Assembly (NCBI GenBank): GCA_947053345.1
Contig: CAMRSM010000015.1
Span: 28,784 to 92,783 of the forward strand
Source of the DNA: an uncultured Lachnospiraceae bacterium
Lineage (GTDB): Bacteria; Bacillota; Clostridia; Lachnospirales; Lachnospiraceae
Direction: 5' to 3'
DNA: 64,000 nt
This document shows positions 1 through 9,318 of this stretch, one piece after another (positions within the stretch are counted from its first letter, which is position 1; each line of letters opens with the position of its first letter). Under the pieces are notes generated by a model. That model saw only the letters and a program-made list of their open reading frames with translations. It had not been told where the DNA came from and did not search any database. A program made the translations under genes and the position numbers.

Positions 1-72
1 CATCCCCGGTGCCGCCGTTGTACCTGCATCCGCAGCACCCGCCGCACCATCCGCTAAAAACAATAAATTCAT
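1..72 (-). CDS. yajC: Preprotein translocase subunit YajC, N-terminal fragment
   Basis: The first 24 codons of a minus-strand gene that leaves the window on the left. The peptide begins MNLLFLADGAAGAADAG and continues Ala/Gly-rich, which is the usual N-terminus of clostridial YajC, just before its single membrane helix. A GGAGG ribosome site lies 7 bases before the ATG. It follows tgt on the same strand, the common tgt-yajC order. YajC assists SecDF in protein export. The helix itself is outside the window, so the call rests on the N-terminal sequence and on context. Confidence 0.7.
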   Translation of the reverse strand, partial: MNLLFLADGAAGAADAGTTAAPGM

Positions 73-177
73 AACAATCCTCCATTCCGGTCATCTGTGA
101 CCTGATAAATTAATTGATATCATAAATCTCTTCCAAGGGCTTTTGGCACATTTTAACAACCCGTGTCCCGATGCGTA

Positions 178-1314
178 TCACGCATCTTCGCCCTCCGCAA
201 ACCCTGCAAGCTTTTTCTTTTTGTACTGCGCATATCCGCCCTCCTCGATCGCCTGCCGTATCTCCTCCATCATCTTGTTATAAAAGTAGAGATTGTGTGT
301 CACAAGCAACCGAAGTCCCAGCATTTCTTTCGCCTTGAGCAGATGGCGGATGTACGCCCTGCTGTAGTGGCGGCATGCCGGACAGTTACAGCCCGGCTCG
401 ATCGGCTCGGAATCCAGCTCATATTTCGCGTTTAGCAGGTTCATCTTGCCGTGGTTCGTGTAGGCATGACCGTGCCTGCCATTTCTCGCCGGATACACAC
501 AGTCGAAGAAATCCACGCCGCGCTCCACCGCCTCAAGGATGTTCGCCGGCGTGCCCACGCCCATCAGATAAACCGGCTTATCCTGCGGCAGATGCGGAAC
601 CGTCTTCTCGATAATATCGTACATCTCCTCGTGCGGCTCCCCGACCGCAAGTCCCCCGAGCGCATATCCGTCAAGCCCAAACTCCGAAATTCGCTTTGCG
701 TGCTCAATCCGGATATCCTCAAACGTACCGCCCTGATTGATCCCAAACAGCATTTGCTTTTTGTTAATCGTATCCTCAAGGCTGTTTAAGCGCGCCATCT
801 CGGCCTTGCAGCGGGCAAGCCAGCGCGTCGTGCGGGCAACGGAGTTTTCCATATATTCCCTCGTACACGGATGGGGCGCACATTCGTCAAACGCCATTGC
901 GATCGTCGAGGCAAGATTGGACTGGATGCGCATACTTTCCTCCGGTCCCATAAAAATCTTGCGCCCGTCCACATGGGAATTAAAGTAGACACCCTCCTCT
1001 TTAATTTTTCTCAGACCCGCGAGCGAAAAGACCTGAAATCCGCCGGAATCCGTCAGGATCGGCTTGTCCCACACCATAAATTTGTGCAGGCCGCCAAGCT
1101 TTTTGACCACCTCATCGCCCGGCCGCACATGGAGATGGTAAGTGTTTGACAGCTCCACCTGCGTCCCGATCTCCTTCAGATCCATCGTGGAAACGGCTCC
1201 CTTAATCGCGCCCACCGTCCCGACATTCATAAAAACCGGTGTCTGGATCACACCGTGCACTGTCGTAAATTCTCCGCGCTTTGCATTTCCGTCCTTACAA
1301 ATCAGCTTATACAT
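178..1314 (-). CDS. tgt: tRNA-guanine transglycosylase (queuine tRNA-ribosyltransferase)
   Basis: Exchanges guanine 34 of GUN anticodons for the queuosine precursor preQ1 in the cytoplasm. The 378 residues match the normal bacterial Tgt length. The TIM-barrel signature TDSGGFQVFSL carries the general acid Asp near residue 89. The catalytic Asp lies in DFFDCVYPARNGRHG near residue 263. The zinc site is the C-x-C-x2-C...H cluster CNCPACRHYSRAYIRH near residue 305. The ATG has a GGAAGG-type ribosome site. yajC follows about 100 bases downstream on the same strand, so the two are probably co-transcribed from the promoter about 170 bases upstream. Confidence 0.97.
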   Translation of the reverse strand: MYKLICKDGNAKRGEFTTVHGVIQTPVFMNVGTVGAIKGAVSTMDLKEIGTQVELSNTYHLHVRPGDEVVKKLGGLHKFMVWDKPILTDSGGFQVFSLAGLRKIKEEGVYFNSHVDGRKIFMGPEESMRIQSNLASTIAMAFDECAPHPCTREYMENSVARTTRWLARCKAEMARLNSLEDTINKKQMLFGINQGGTFEDIRIEHAKRISEFGLDGYALGGLAVGEPHEEMYDIIEKTVPHLPQDKPVYLMGVGTPANILEAVERGVDFFDCVYPARNGRHGHAYTNHGKMNLLNAKYELDSEPIEPGCNCPACRHYSRAYIRHLLKAKEMLGLRLLVTHNLYFYNKMMEEIRQAIEEGGYAQYKKKKLAGFAEGEDA

Positions 1315-1441
1315 GGAAAGAAATCCTTCCTAAAATTTAGTTCCGCGTGCAACCCTTCCCAGATTTCCGGCATTCCCCATGTTTCCCCCAATAAAGCATC
1401 GAAAACAACAAGGCTCCCATATGGATACCAAATCCTACAAA

Positions 1442-1464
1442 CCGGCAGAAAAAAATCCTGCCGG
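1442..1464 (-). repeat. Inverted repeat in the tgt leader
   Basis: Seven-base perfect arms CCGGCAG / CTGCCGG enclose a 9-base A-rich loop (T-rich on the minus strand). It lies between the tgt promoter and the tgt start. The U-run falls in the loop and not after the stem, so it is not a standard terminator. Its role is unknown. Confidence 0.4.
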
Positions 1465-1483
1465 AAAAAGACACGCTCTTCAT

Positions 1484-1512
1484 AGTATATCGTTTCCACG
1501 CGAATATTTCAA
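1484..1512 (-). promoter_or_regulatory. SigA-type promoter for tgt-yajC
   Basis: On the minus strand: TTGAAA, a 17-base spacer, TATACT. It would give a leader of about 160 bases before tgt. The interval between tgt and the divergent J-domain gene (about 355 bases) otherwise holds the inverted repeat and the opposing promoter. Confidence 0.7.
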
Positions 1513-1604
1513 GAAATATATTATGAAATTTCTAAAATTTCCGGTTTTTGCCATGGATTCACCGGAATACGGAAAAAGGAAAGGATCGGATTACACTTTC
1601 CATA

Positions 1605-1633
1605 TTGCAAAAAAATGTGACATCCTCTATAAT
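1605..1633 (+). promoter_or_regulatory. SigA-type promoter for the J-domain-like gene
   Basis: TTGCAA, 17-base spacer, TATAAT, ending about 37 bases before the ATG and followed by a GGAGG site. Confidence 0.75.
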
Positions 1634-1669
1634 TTCAGCTAAGATATTATTCCCTTGGAGGTGTTGTGG

Positions 1670-3859
1670 ATGGAATCACAGGACAAAATACAGGATTTAT
1701 GTAAAATGCAAAATGCGTTTCAGATATTGGGATTGGCGGAAGGCGCAGGCCGTGCTGAAATCCGCCGCGCTTATGCAAAGTTAAGTAAAATATACCATGT
1801 TGAGACAGATCCGGAAAATTTTTCACGCCTTCATGCTGCCTATAAAACCGCACTTGCAGCGGCAGGCACAGGGAATGCAGAGGCAGCGGATACGGAAAAT
1901 CCTAATCGATCCGAAACGTCTGCTTCTTCCGTCCGGGGGGATCTTGGCACCGCCCCTGCCCAATCAATGGCAAAAAGGAGCGGGGCTTCCATGCCCTCCG
2001 GCGCAGAAAAAGGCATTGGAACAAACTCCGCCTCATCTGAGCCGGAAAATGACACTGCCGCAGATTCCTCCTTCTCCAAGCCGCAAAAAAATACGGACAC
2101 CAATCTATCTTTCCCTGGTCAGGAAAAAAGCACAGATACAAATGCGTCCACAACCGGCGCTCTCCTCGACCAGCTGCTCGGCACGGATTTTTCCGTCCAA
2201 AACTGCAGCGACCTGACGCAGCTGCTCTATTACCGATGCCGCTACGATGAAATATCTCCTGAAATGAACGCCGTATTGCTTCGCATTACCAATACGGAGC
2301 AGGGGATCACGGACCAAGCCCAATTGCAGACAAGCTCTGAAATCATGGATTTCGTGCCCGATGATAGGAAATTTCTCGGCATCCCTTGGGGCAGCTGGAA
2401 AACATTGGACTGGACCTGCATCGTATGCCACCCTGATTTTTATCGGGTACAGTATACTCCCTCTTTTCTTTGCGAATTATATCAATTCCTTTCCGAGGAA
2501 GCCCTAAACCTGCGCGACGGAATCCGGCAGGAACTTTACTTCGCGCTGTGCATGGCCTACGGCTTCTTTTCTTCCGGGGAAAAATCCGCAGCGGAACCCA
2601 CCGAAAGTTCCCCGGCTGCAGAAATCATAAACCTCCTCCGCCTCCATCCAAAGCACGCGGAATACCAAAAGGATCTTGGATTATGGCCGGACTGCCGGGA
2701 AGCCGCGCGCATTGTGTTGTTCTGCCAGAAAGTATACGCCCGTTTTATGCCCTCCGCCCATCCGGTTTCCATCAGCCAAAAAGCGGACATCTGCACAGAC
2801 ACTGCCCCAAAAGATTCCCTTACACTTTCCGAAGCCGCCGCACAGCTGCTCCTTGATGAGGAAATCCCCTGGAAAGAATTTATCTATGACCGCCTGGCCG
2901 ATTGTCCCGGCGGCAGCCTTTGCGCGCAATTTGCAAAAAAGCGGGAAGACTTTTTCCAGCTTTGCCGTCTCCGCAGGGAATTTGCCAGGGATTTCATAAA
3001 CCTTCTGGATAACCACATTGAGGAAAATTACATCTACAACGCCGGCTATCTGCCGCTTGCCATCCGCCTTGGGCGCATCAAAGACTGTTACCTTACGAGA
3101 AAAGACTGGAAAAAGATCGTATGCCGCCCCACCCTCCTGAAAGCCTTTCAGGAATGGCTCTTCCCCCGCCGCAACGGCTTTTCCTCCGTTCCCTGCCAGA
3201 TGCATTACGACACTTGGAAAATGCTGCGGACATGCTTTGAAGGCAGCACGCCATTTGAGGCGAAGGGCACCCGCTATCTGTCCACGGAATACTATTTCCC
3301 GGAATATGAAAAGCGTTATCAGCGGGAACTCGTCTGGGAAAGTGCGCATATTGAGGAGGAATATTTCAGAAAAATCTTTCCTCTTCCTTCCCTGAGCCAG
3401 GGAAAGCTTGACCTGTTGCACATAATTGAGAAAGCCGCACCGGCAGGCATCCAAGAAGTCGAAAAAATTTTCGGGAATCTGACCTTTGATTCTTCCGGAC
3501 TCGATTTCCTGACCAGAATTACCAACGCCATGACCCATTTTAACTTCCTTCTTGTCACGCAAAAACGCGAAAAAGAAGCCGTACCCGGCGACGCTTTCTG
3601 CTTTTTGGAAAACGAGGTGCTCCTCTACCGCAAAAAAGAAAATCTGGTGTGCCGCCTGTCCCACCAGGTCTTTTATGACCTGATCTCGTGGAAATTTGAA
3701 GCCGCTGCTTTCCCGGTCTGTCTGGGCAGAACCGGCTATAACGAGGACTTTTTAAACACAGCGTGCCGGAATATGTATTACTATCGCTGCTATGTAGAAA
3801 ATCAAAAAAATGATAATCCGGCGCAGCAGGGAACCGCTGGCACTATCCGCACGCTATAA
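1670..3859 (+). CDS. Large J-domain-like co-chaperone with degenerate HPD motif
   Basis: A protein of 729 residues. The start is the ATG 8 bases after GGAGG; an upstream TTG in the same frame overlaps the ribosome site and is less likely. Residues about 15-65 read as a J domain (AFQILGL...EIRRAYAKLSKIYH...DPENFSRLHAAYKTAL), but the HPD tripeptide that activates Hsp70 is HVE here. Residues about 70-165 are a low-complexity Ser/Thr/Asn/Ala linker with repeated KNTDTN/KSTDTN-like units. The remaining 560 residues are soluble and alpha-helical-looking, with many Trp, Tyr and Cys residues, and I do not recognise a domain there. It converges on an HscC-type Hsp70 gene with a 60-base gap. In other bacteria HscC is paired with unusual J proteins, so this is its probable partner. 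The function is inferred from that pairing. Confidence 0.7.
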   Translation: MESQDKIQDLCKMQNAFQILGLAEGAGRAEIRRAYAKLSKIYHVETDPENFSRLHAAYKTALAAAGTGNAEAADTENPNRSETSASSVRGDLGTAPAQSMAKRSGASMPSGAEKGIGTNSASSEPENDTAADSSFSKPQKNTDTNLSFPGQEKSTDTNASTTGALLDQLLGTDFSVQNCSDLTQLLYYRCRYDEISPEMNAVLLRITNTEQGITDQAQLQTSSEIMDFVPDDRKFLGIPWGSWKTLDWTCIVCHPDFYRVQYTPSFLCELYQFLSEEALNLRDGIRQELYFALCMAYGFFSSGEKSAAEPTESSPAAEIINLLRLHPKHAEYQKDLGLWPDCREAARIVLFCQKVYARFMPSAHPVSISQKADICTDTAPKDSLTLSEAAAQLLLDEEIPWKEFIYDRLADCPGGSLCAQFAKKREDFFQLCRLRREFARDFINLLDNHIEENYIYNAGYLPLAIRLGRIKDCYLTRKDWKKIVCRPTLLKAFQEWLFPRRNGFSSVPCQMHYDTWKMLRTCFEGSTPFEAKGTRYLSTEYYFPEYEKRYQRELVWESAHIEEEYFRKIFPLPSLSQGKLDLLHIIEKAAPAGIQEVEKIFGNLTFDSSGLDFLTRITNAMTHFNFLLVTQKREKEAVPGDAFCFLENEVLLYRKKENLVCRLSHQVFYDLISWKFEAAAFPVCLGRTGYNEDFLNTACRNMYYYRCYVENQKNDNPAQQGTAGTIRTL

Positions 3860-3919
3860 CCGCCGGCACAGCCGGGATATGTTCCGTTTTATCATGGCCG
3901 GATACAAAACAGGCTTCGC

Positions 3920-5725
3920 CTATTCCTCCGCCCCATCCTCCCACAAAAACGCCTCCTCGAACATCCCCTCATCAAACATGGACTGCCGCAGCCGCATATC
4001 CACCGCCAGCAGCGATTGCAGCACCGCTTTCCCTGCCTTCCGGATCCGGATTAGCGATTTACTTTTCCATGCGTGATTGTAATACTGTATCACCTGCTCC
4101 ACATACTCCCTTGCCGCCCCCGATGTCTCCGCAAACAGCCGGTCCGCCATCGAAAGGATCGCCTTCCTCTCCTCTTCTTCCTGCAAAAGATGCTGCTGTG
4201 CCTGGATCCAATCCTGTTTTTGCAAGAGCTGTTCCGGCGAGAACTGCCCCCGCCCGCTGACAAATGCGGCACTCTTCTCCTGACCGGTCGAACTGCTCGC
4301 CGCAAAAACCTCCAAAATCCCGTTGATATTGTACGTAAAGGTCACATAAACACCCTCTTTTCCCGCTGGTGCTTTCGGAACCGGAAAACAGAGCTCGCCG
4401 ATCTTTAGATTTTGTTCGGGGTGATAGCTCTCCCCCAGATAAACCATAAGGCGGATTTCCTCCTGAAACTCCGATGCCGTGACAAAATACTTCGTCACAC
4501 GGCATGGCAGGATATTGTTGCGCTCGATCATCATGCACATCTTGCCCTCCCCGTCCGCCAAATCCCCCTGCACCCGCAGCCCAAGCGAAAACGGACACAC
4601 ATCCGTCATGAGAATATCCTTTACTTCTTCCTGCCGCTCCTTGATCCCTGCGTAGATCCCAATCCCCCGCGCGACTAAAAAATCCGGTTCCACCCCTGCG
4701 GTGATCCCCCGTCCAAACAGACGGCTTAAAAACATCTGCACCGCCGGCATACGGGACGAGCCCCCGGCAAGCAGCACTTGCGAGATATCCGAAATACCCA
4801 GCCCGGCATCCGAGAGCGCCCGCGAAATGGTATTCTTTATCCGGCGGAACAATCCCGGCGCAAGTGAAAAAATCTTCTCCGAAGTCAGCTCCATCCCAAG
4901 GCATTTCCCATCCCGCTGATACTGCATGGTAACCGCTTCCTGCGAGGAAAGCGTCTCCTTGCAGCGCCTGCCCTCAAACATAAGCGCCGTCTTCTCCTTC
5001 CGGTCCAAGGTCTCCCACTCCATCCCGTTCTCCGCACAGAATGCCGCCGCGATCACCTCGTCAAAATCCGTACCGCCCAGGTGGTTGTCCCCGGCGATTG
5101 CCGTGATCTCCACAATGTTTTCAAAGCAGTCGACAATGGAAACATCCAGCGTCCCTCCCCCAAAGTCAAATACCAGAAGGCATTGCTCGGATGCTTCCCC
5201 GGAATCCATAGTGTAAAAAGCCGCTTCCCCCTCCTGCCCCTTTGCGGAAAGCTCCTCCTGCCGCACGGTCAGTGCGGCGGCGGACGGCTCATTGACGATC
5301 CGCTCGCACGCAAGCCCGGCAAGCTGCGCCGCAAGCTTTGTCGCATACCTCTGGTCACTGTTAAAATACGCCGGAACACTGATGACCGCCTCCGTGACCT
5401 CCTCGCCCAAAAATGCCTCCGCCCCCTCTTTCATTTTTTTCAGCACCAGGGCAGAAAGCTCCTCCGGACGAAATTCATGCCCCGCCAAGCAATAGCGCTT
5501 TTCCGTCCCCATAAAGCGCTTGAAATTGGATGCGCAGCGGTCCGGCGCGAGCAGTTCCTCCTCTCTCGCGGCATATCCTGTCATAATATTTCCGTCCGCA
5601 TCAACCGCCACAATGCTCGGCGTAATATAGTTTCCGGTTTTATCCGGAATCAGGCAAACCTGTCCGCCCTGCCAGACTGCCGCGAGGCTGTTCGTCGTGC
5701 CAAGATCAATTCCGATCACTGCCAT
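3920..5725 (-). CDS. hscC: HscC-type Hsp70 family chaperone
   Basis: A 601-residue Hsp70. The N-terminal GIDLGTTNSLAAVW is the phosphate-1 loop, the phosphate-2 region is LLVFDFGGGTLDVSIVD, and VLLAGGSSRMPAVQ is the adenosine-binding motif. The nucleotide-binding domain occupies residues 1-360 and the substrate-binding part about 370-500, followed by a short helical lid with no EEVD tail. The length is near HscC (about 560-600) and shorter than DnaK, and no grpE or dnaJ neighbours it. The ATG follows AAGGGGG. It lies tail-to-tail with the large J-domain-like gene, suggesting a dedicated chaperone pair. The client is unknown. The symbol rests on family resemblance. Confidence 0.85.
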   Translation of the reverse strand: MAVIGIDLGTTNSLAAVWQGGQVCLIPDKTGNYITPSIVAVDADGNIMTGYAAREEELLAPDRCASNFKRFMGTEKRYCLAGHEFRPEELSALVLKKMKEGAEAFLGEEVTEAVISVPAYFNSDQRYATKLAAQLAGLACERIVNEPSAAALTVRQEELSAKGQEGEAAFYTMDSGEASEQCLLVFDFGGGTLDVSIVDCFENIVEITAIAGDNHLGGTDFDEVIAAAFCAENGMEWETLDRKEKTALMFEGRRCKETLSSQEAVTMQYQRDGKCLGMELTSEKIFSLAPGLFRRIKNTISRALSDAGLGISDISQVLLAGGSSRMPAVQMFLSRLFGRGITAGVEPDFLVARGIGIYAGIKERQEEVKDILMTDVCPFSLGLRVQGDLADGEGKMCMMIERNNILPCRVTKYFVTASEFQEEIRLMVYLGESYHPEQNLKIGELCFPVPKAPAGKEGVYVTFTYNINGILEVFAASSSTGQEKSAAFVSGRGQFSPEQLLQKQDWIQAQQHLLQEEEERKAILSMADRLFAETSGAAREYVEQVIQYYNHAWKSKSLIRIRKAGKAVLQSLLAVDMRLRQSMFDEGMFEEAFLWEDGAEE

Positions 5726-5862
5726 ACCATTTCCCCCTTATTAAGCTAAACATTTGCAGGAAATCACATTCCTGTCCCCTCTTCGCCGCAATACATTTTT
5801 CTTCCTGTTGATATAACCCGCAACGCCGCAGTCTATTCGAAACTACCCGGAAGGATGCCTTA

Positions 5863-5901
5863 AAAGCCCTGTCCGGCTTCCTCCTTGCCGGACAGGGCTT
5901 T
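5863..5901 (-). terminator. Intrinsic terminator downstream of degV
   Basis: Fifteen-base perfect arms (AAAGCCCTGTCCGGC and its complement) enclose a 9-base loop. The stem ends in a short U-run on the minus strand, about 50 bases after the degV stop. The plus-strand side also has an A/T-rich flank. Confidence 0.8.
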
Positions 5902-5952
5902 AAAAAACTCTTTATCGGTTCCCCGTAAAAGCGGTTCCCATCGGATTTTTCT

Positions 5953-6825
5953 TTATCCGCGGCTCTTGCCCATGCAGAGGATTCCGAGTGCAGCCGGACC
6001 CGCGTGCGCCCCGATGCTTGGGCTTACCGTATTGACCATCACATTTTTTCCGGTCTTTTCCTTCAGTGCGTCCGCAACCATCCGCGCGTCCTCCGGCGCA
6101 TCCCCATGCACCACGCACAGATCCCAGTCATCCGCAAGATATTCCTCCCCCATGCTCGCAACCGCGCGGTCGATGATCACATTCAAGGCCTTCTTACGCC
6201 CGCGGGCAGTTCCACTGTTCACCAGCTTTCCCTCCGCGTCCACGACCAGTACCGGCTTGATGTTTAACACGCTGCCCACGATCGCGGTCGTCTTCGAGAG
6301 CCTGCCGCCCCGGTGCAGGTGAAACAGATCGTCCACCACAAAAAATACGCAAAACTCCTGCTTGTGCGCCTCAACCCAATCCGCAATCTCATCGAGGCTC
6401 CTGCCCTCCTTCTTCATGCGGACAGCCTTCATGACCACCATACCCTCACCAAGCGACACATTCAATGTATCCACTACGCGGATCTTCATCCCCGGGTTCT
6501 CCTCGCAGATTTCCTCCGCCCCGCAGGCCACATTGCTGTGCCCCCCGCTTAGTGCCGAGGAGAAACTAAAATGCAGCACGTCTAGCCCCTGATCCGCGTA
6601 TGCCTGAAAGGTATCCCGTATCACGGCAGGGTTGCTCGCCATCGTGGTCGGCATCTTCCCCCCGCGCATCAGGTCGTAAAATTCCTTCGGTGTCAGATTT
6701 TTCTCATCCCCGTAAGTCACTCCGTCAATGTCATAGTAATGCGGAATAATACCAATCCCATTCGCATCCACATAATCCTGCGGCAGATCGCAGTTAGAAT
6801 CCGCCGTGATCACAAAATCTCTCAT
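5953..6825 (-). CDS. DegV family protein (fatty-acid-binding)
   Basis: A 290-residue DegV/EDD-fold protein. The start MRDFVITADSNCDLP follows AAGGAG; an open frame 52 codons further upstream has no ribosome site. Family hallmarks are the N-terminal TADSNCDLP strand-turn, the TTMASNP segment, the SSALSG lipid-binding Ser region, the HRGGRLSKT stretch, and the C-terminal SIGAHAGPAALGI loop. Family members such as FakB bind acyl chains and present them to fatty-acid kinase, but no fakA is visible here. It is the last gene of a run kdgK-kduI-degV on one strand and ends at a strong hairpin. Its presence with sugar-acid genes may be accidental. Confidence 0.92.
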   Translation of the reverse strand: MRDFVITADSNCDLPQDYVDANGIGIIPHYYDIDGVTYGDEKNLTPKEFYDLMRGGKMPTTMASNPAVIRDTFQAYADQGLDVLHFSFSSALSGGHSNVACGAEEICEENPGMKIRVVDTLNVSLGEGMVVMKAVRMKKEGRSLDEIADWVEAHKQEFCVFFVVDDLFHLHRGGRLSKTTAIVGSVLNIKPVLVVDAEGKLVNSGTARGRKKALNVIIDRAVASMGEEYLADDWDLCVVHGDAPEDARMVADALKEKTGKNVMVNTVSPSIGAHAGPAALGILCMGKSRG

Positions 6826-7026
6826 TCTGGTTTCCCCACTCCTTCCTGTTCGTCCGTCTCCCGGGACACAGGGCAAAATCCCTATCTTCCCGGCGGCTTG
6901 GGCTGCACCGCAATAAAGCTTTGCAAACCGTCCAAAGCTTCTTTCCCCTCTTCCGCCACAACCAGGCTCCGCCGTATCCATACTGCCGGAAATGCATTAT
7001 CTTACACGCTGCCACATACGTCCACC

Positions 7027-7890
7027 CTAGCGCAGATCCTCCATCGCACAGCCGTCCATGTCCGTGAACTCCTGGTTCTCACCGACCATCCCCCAGATAA
7101 AAGTGTAAGCCTGCGTGCCGGAACCTGCATGGATCGACCAGCTCGGCGAGATCACAGCCTGCTCGTTGCGCATGATGATATGCCTTGTCTCGTCCGGCTC
7201 GCCCATATAGTGGAACACAAGCGCGTCCTTTGGCATATCGAAATACAGATACACCTCCATGCGGCGGTCATGCGTATGACAAGGCATCGTGTTCCAGACC
7301 GAACCCGGCATCAGCTTTGTCATGCCCATCACAAGCTGGCAGCTCTCCACCTGCCCCGGCAGGATGTATTTGCAGATCACGCGGTGGTTCGACTCCTCAA
7401 GCGACCCGAGCTCCACCTTGTTTTCCGGCTTCACGATGACAACTCCTTTTGCCGCCTCACCGTCCTGACGAATCAGGACGGTCGGGTAAGTTTTGTGTGC
7501 CGGTGCGCTATTGATATAAAACTTCGCAGGATTTGTTTTATCCGCACTCGCAAAGGAAATATCCCTCGCCCCCATGCCGATGTACATGCCCTCCTTATAG
7601 TTTACCCGGTATTCTTTCCCGTCAACCATGATTATGCCGTCCCCGCCGATGTTGATGATCCCCATCTCACGGCGCTGTAAAAAATACTCCGCCCGCAGCT
7701 CATCCCCCGCCGTAAGTGCGATCGGTCCATTCACCGGAACCGCCGATCCCGTGATAATCCGGTCAATATGGCTGTACACCAGCTTGATCACATCCGGGGC
7801 AAAAAGATCATCAATCAAAAACTCTTCGCGGAGTCTGCCCGTCGTATAATGCTTTACATCCTTCGGGGATGCTGCCGTCCTCAATTCCAT
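7027..7890 (-). CDS. kduI: 5-dehydro-4-deoxy-D-glucuronate isomerase
   Basis: Isomerises 5-keto-4-deoxyuronate, made from unsaturated uronates released by pectin or glycosaminoglycan lyases, to 3-deoxy-glycero-2,5-hexodiulosonate. It has 287 residues, close to the usual 276-280. The start MELRTAASPKD has a GAGGAG site 8 bases upstream. The cupin metal site is visible as H-x-H plus Glu in CHTHDRRMEVYLYFD with a later His in SWSIHAGSG. It lies downstream of the ketodeoxygluconate kinase gene. kduD, kdgA and a lyase are not in the window, so the pathway is incomplete locally. Confidence 0.95.
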   Translation of the reverse strand: MELRTAASPKDVKHYTTGRLREEFLIDDLFAPDVIKLVYSHIDRIITGSAVPVNGPIALTAGDELRAEYFLQRREMGIINIGGDGIIMVDGKEYRVNYKEGMYIGMGARDISFASADKTNPAKFYINSAPAHKTYPTVLIRQDGEAAKGVVIVKPENKVELGSLEESNHRVICKYILPGQVESCQLVMGMTKLMPGSVWNTMPCHTHDRRMEVYLYFDMPKDALVFHYMGEPDETRHIIMRNEQAVISPSWSIHAGSGTQAYTFIWGMVGENQEFTDMDGCAMEDLR

Positions 7891-8122
7891 GATAAAATCT
7901 CCTCTTCTGCCGCCTGCCTGCGGCAAATCCTAAACCGTTCCCGCCATCCATGCCGCAAAAAACGCGGCAGCCAAGCCCATATCCATTATCAAAAACCGCG
8001 CGGGGCAGCCATTGCAACCCACCGGAAGAACGAGAATGGACCCACACGGACTCCCTCCTGCTCTCCCCTGTGAAAAAGGCACCTCCATAATTCTTTTCCC
8101 GTTCTTGCGCCCCTTTCACATT

Positions 8123-9154
8123 TCAGCGCTGTACCCTTCCGGATCCGTCGCCGCCCGCAAGGTTCTCCACATCCGCACGGGACACAAGGTTGAAATCACC
8201 CGGGATCGTATGCTTTAGCGCCGAAGCCGCCACACCGAACTCCAGCGCCTCTTTAAAGTCCTTGCCGTCAAGCATCCCGCAGATCACGCCCGCCGCAAAC
8301 GAATCGCCGCCTCCCACGCGGTCCACGATCGGCGCAATATGGTACTCGCGCGAATGGTAGAACTCCTGCGTATCGCGCTTGTAGATGCACGCCGACCAGC
8401 CGTTGTCGGATGCCGAACGGCTGACGCGCAGAGAGCTGATGACATACTCAAAATTAAATTTTGCCACCATCTGCTTAAAAATATCCTGGTAGCCGGCAAG
8501 CTCCAAGTCACCGCTCGTCACATCGGTATTGCCCGGCTGAAAGCCAAGCACCTTCTCCGCGTCCTCCTCGTTGCCGATGCAGACATCCACATACTGCATC
8601 AGGTTCGTCATCACCTTCTGCGCTTTCTCGGAACTCCAGAGTTTCTTGCGGAAATTCAAATCGCAGGAAACCTTGACCCCCGCCTTCTTTGCCGCCTTCA
8701 ATGCAGTCTCGGTCAATTCCGCCGCCGCGTCCGAAACCGCCGGCGTGATGCCCGTAAAATGAAACCAGTCCACATCTTTAAAAATCCCGTCAAAATCAAA
8801 ATCCGCCGCCACCGCCGTGGAGATTGACGAGTGCGCACGGTCATACACAACATTGGATGCCCTCATCGCCGAACCGGTCTCAAGAAAATAAATCCCAAGC
8901 CTCTCCCCGCCGAGAGCGATATGTTTTGTCCCGACGTTCATCTTGCGCAATGCCGCCACCGCACACTCCCCAATCGGGTTCTTCGGAACCTTTGTCACAA
9001 ACTCCGTGTCATGCCCGTAATTCGCGAGCGATACCGCAACATTCGCCTCACCGCCGCCGTAGCAGACATCAAACTCATCCGCCTGGATAAACTTTTCGTT
9101 GCCCGGTGTGGACAGACGGAGCATAATTTCCCCCATTGTAACAACCTTTGCCAT
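8123..9154 (-). CDS. kdgK: 2-dehydro-3-deoxygluconokinase (PfkB family)
   Basis: Phosphorylates 2-keto-3-deoxygluconate to KDPG, the step before aldolase cleavage. It has 343 residues. The start MAKVVTMGEIMLRLS has AAGGAG 7 bases upstream, whereas a 39-codon in-frame extension has no good site. The PfkB features are the GGGEANVAVSLA glycine-rich sugar-binding segment near residue 34 and the ATP/anion-hole signature DRVGGGDSFAAGV with catalytic Asp near residue 293. kduI follows after 232 bases that contain no gene. A promoter with an embedded dyad lies about 160 bases upstream, which suggests substrate-controlled expression. Confidence 0.95.
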   Translation of the reverse strand: MAKVVTMGEIMLRLSTPGNEKFIQADEFDVCYGGGEANVAVSLANYGHDTEFVTKVPKNPIGECAVAALRKMNVGTKHIALGGERLGIYFLETGSAMRASNVVYDRAHSSISTAVAADFDFDGIFKDVDWFHFTGITPAVSDAAAELTETALKAAKKAGVKVSCDLNFRKKLWSSEKAQKVMTNLMQYVDVCIGNEEDAEKVLGFQPGNTDVTSGDLELAGYQDIFKQMVAKFNFEYVISSLRVSRSASDNGWSACIYKRDTQEFYHSREYHIAPIVDRVGGGDSFAAGVICGMLDGKDFKEALEFGVAASALKHTIPGDFNLVSRADVENLAGGDGSGRVQR

Positions 9155-9318
9155 GTCCCTGATCTCCTTTTTATTTAAGTTCCGCATTCGCCCTTCCGCA
9201 CCGACAACCTGCAGAGGAATCTCCATCCGCTTTCCTCCCGGAAATTCCTTCTGGCACGGTACAAGGGCCATGCTGTTTAAAACCTGCCCGGTATTTGCCG
9301 GGACAAGCCCCTTACATA

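Noticed and set aside
2681..3664. 327-codon open frame on the minus strand
   Set aside because: Antisense to the J-domain-like gene, which has a promoter, ribosome site and recognisable N-terminal domain.
4059..4904. 281-codon frame on the same strand as the Hsp70 gene
   Set aside because: Out-of-frame shadow with a Gly/Arg-rich composition; the Hsp70 frame is intact throughout.
7951..7969. Hairpin TGCCGC/GCGGCA between kdgK and kduI
   Set aside because: Six-base stem without a following T-run; would not terminate, and the genes are probably co-transcribed.
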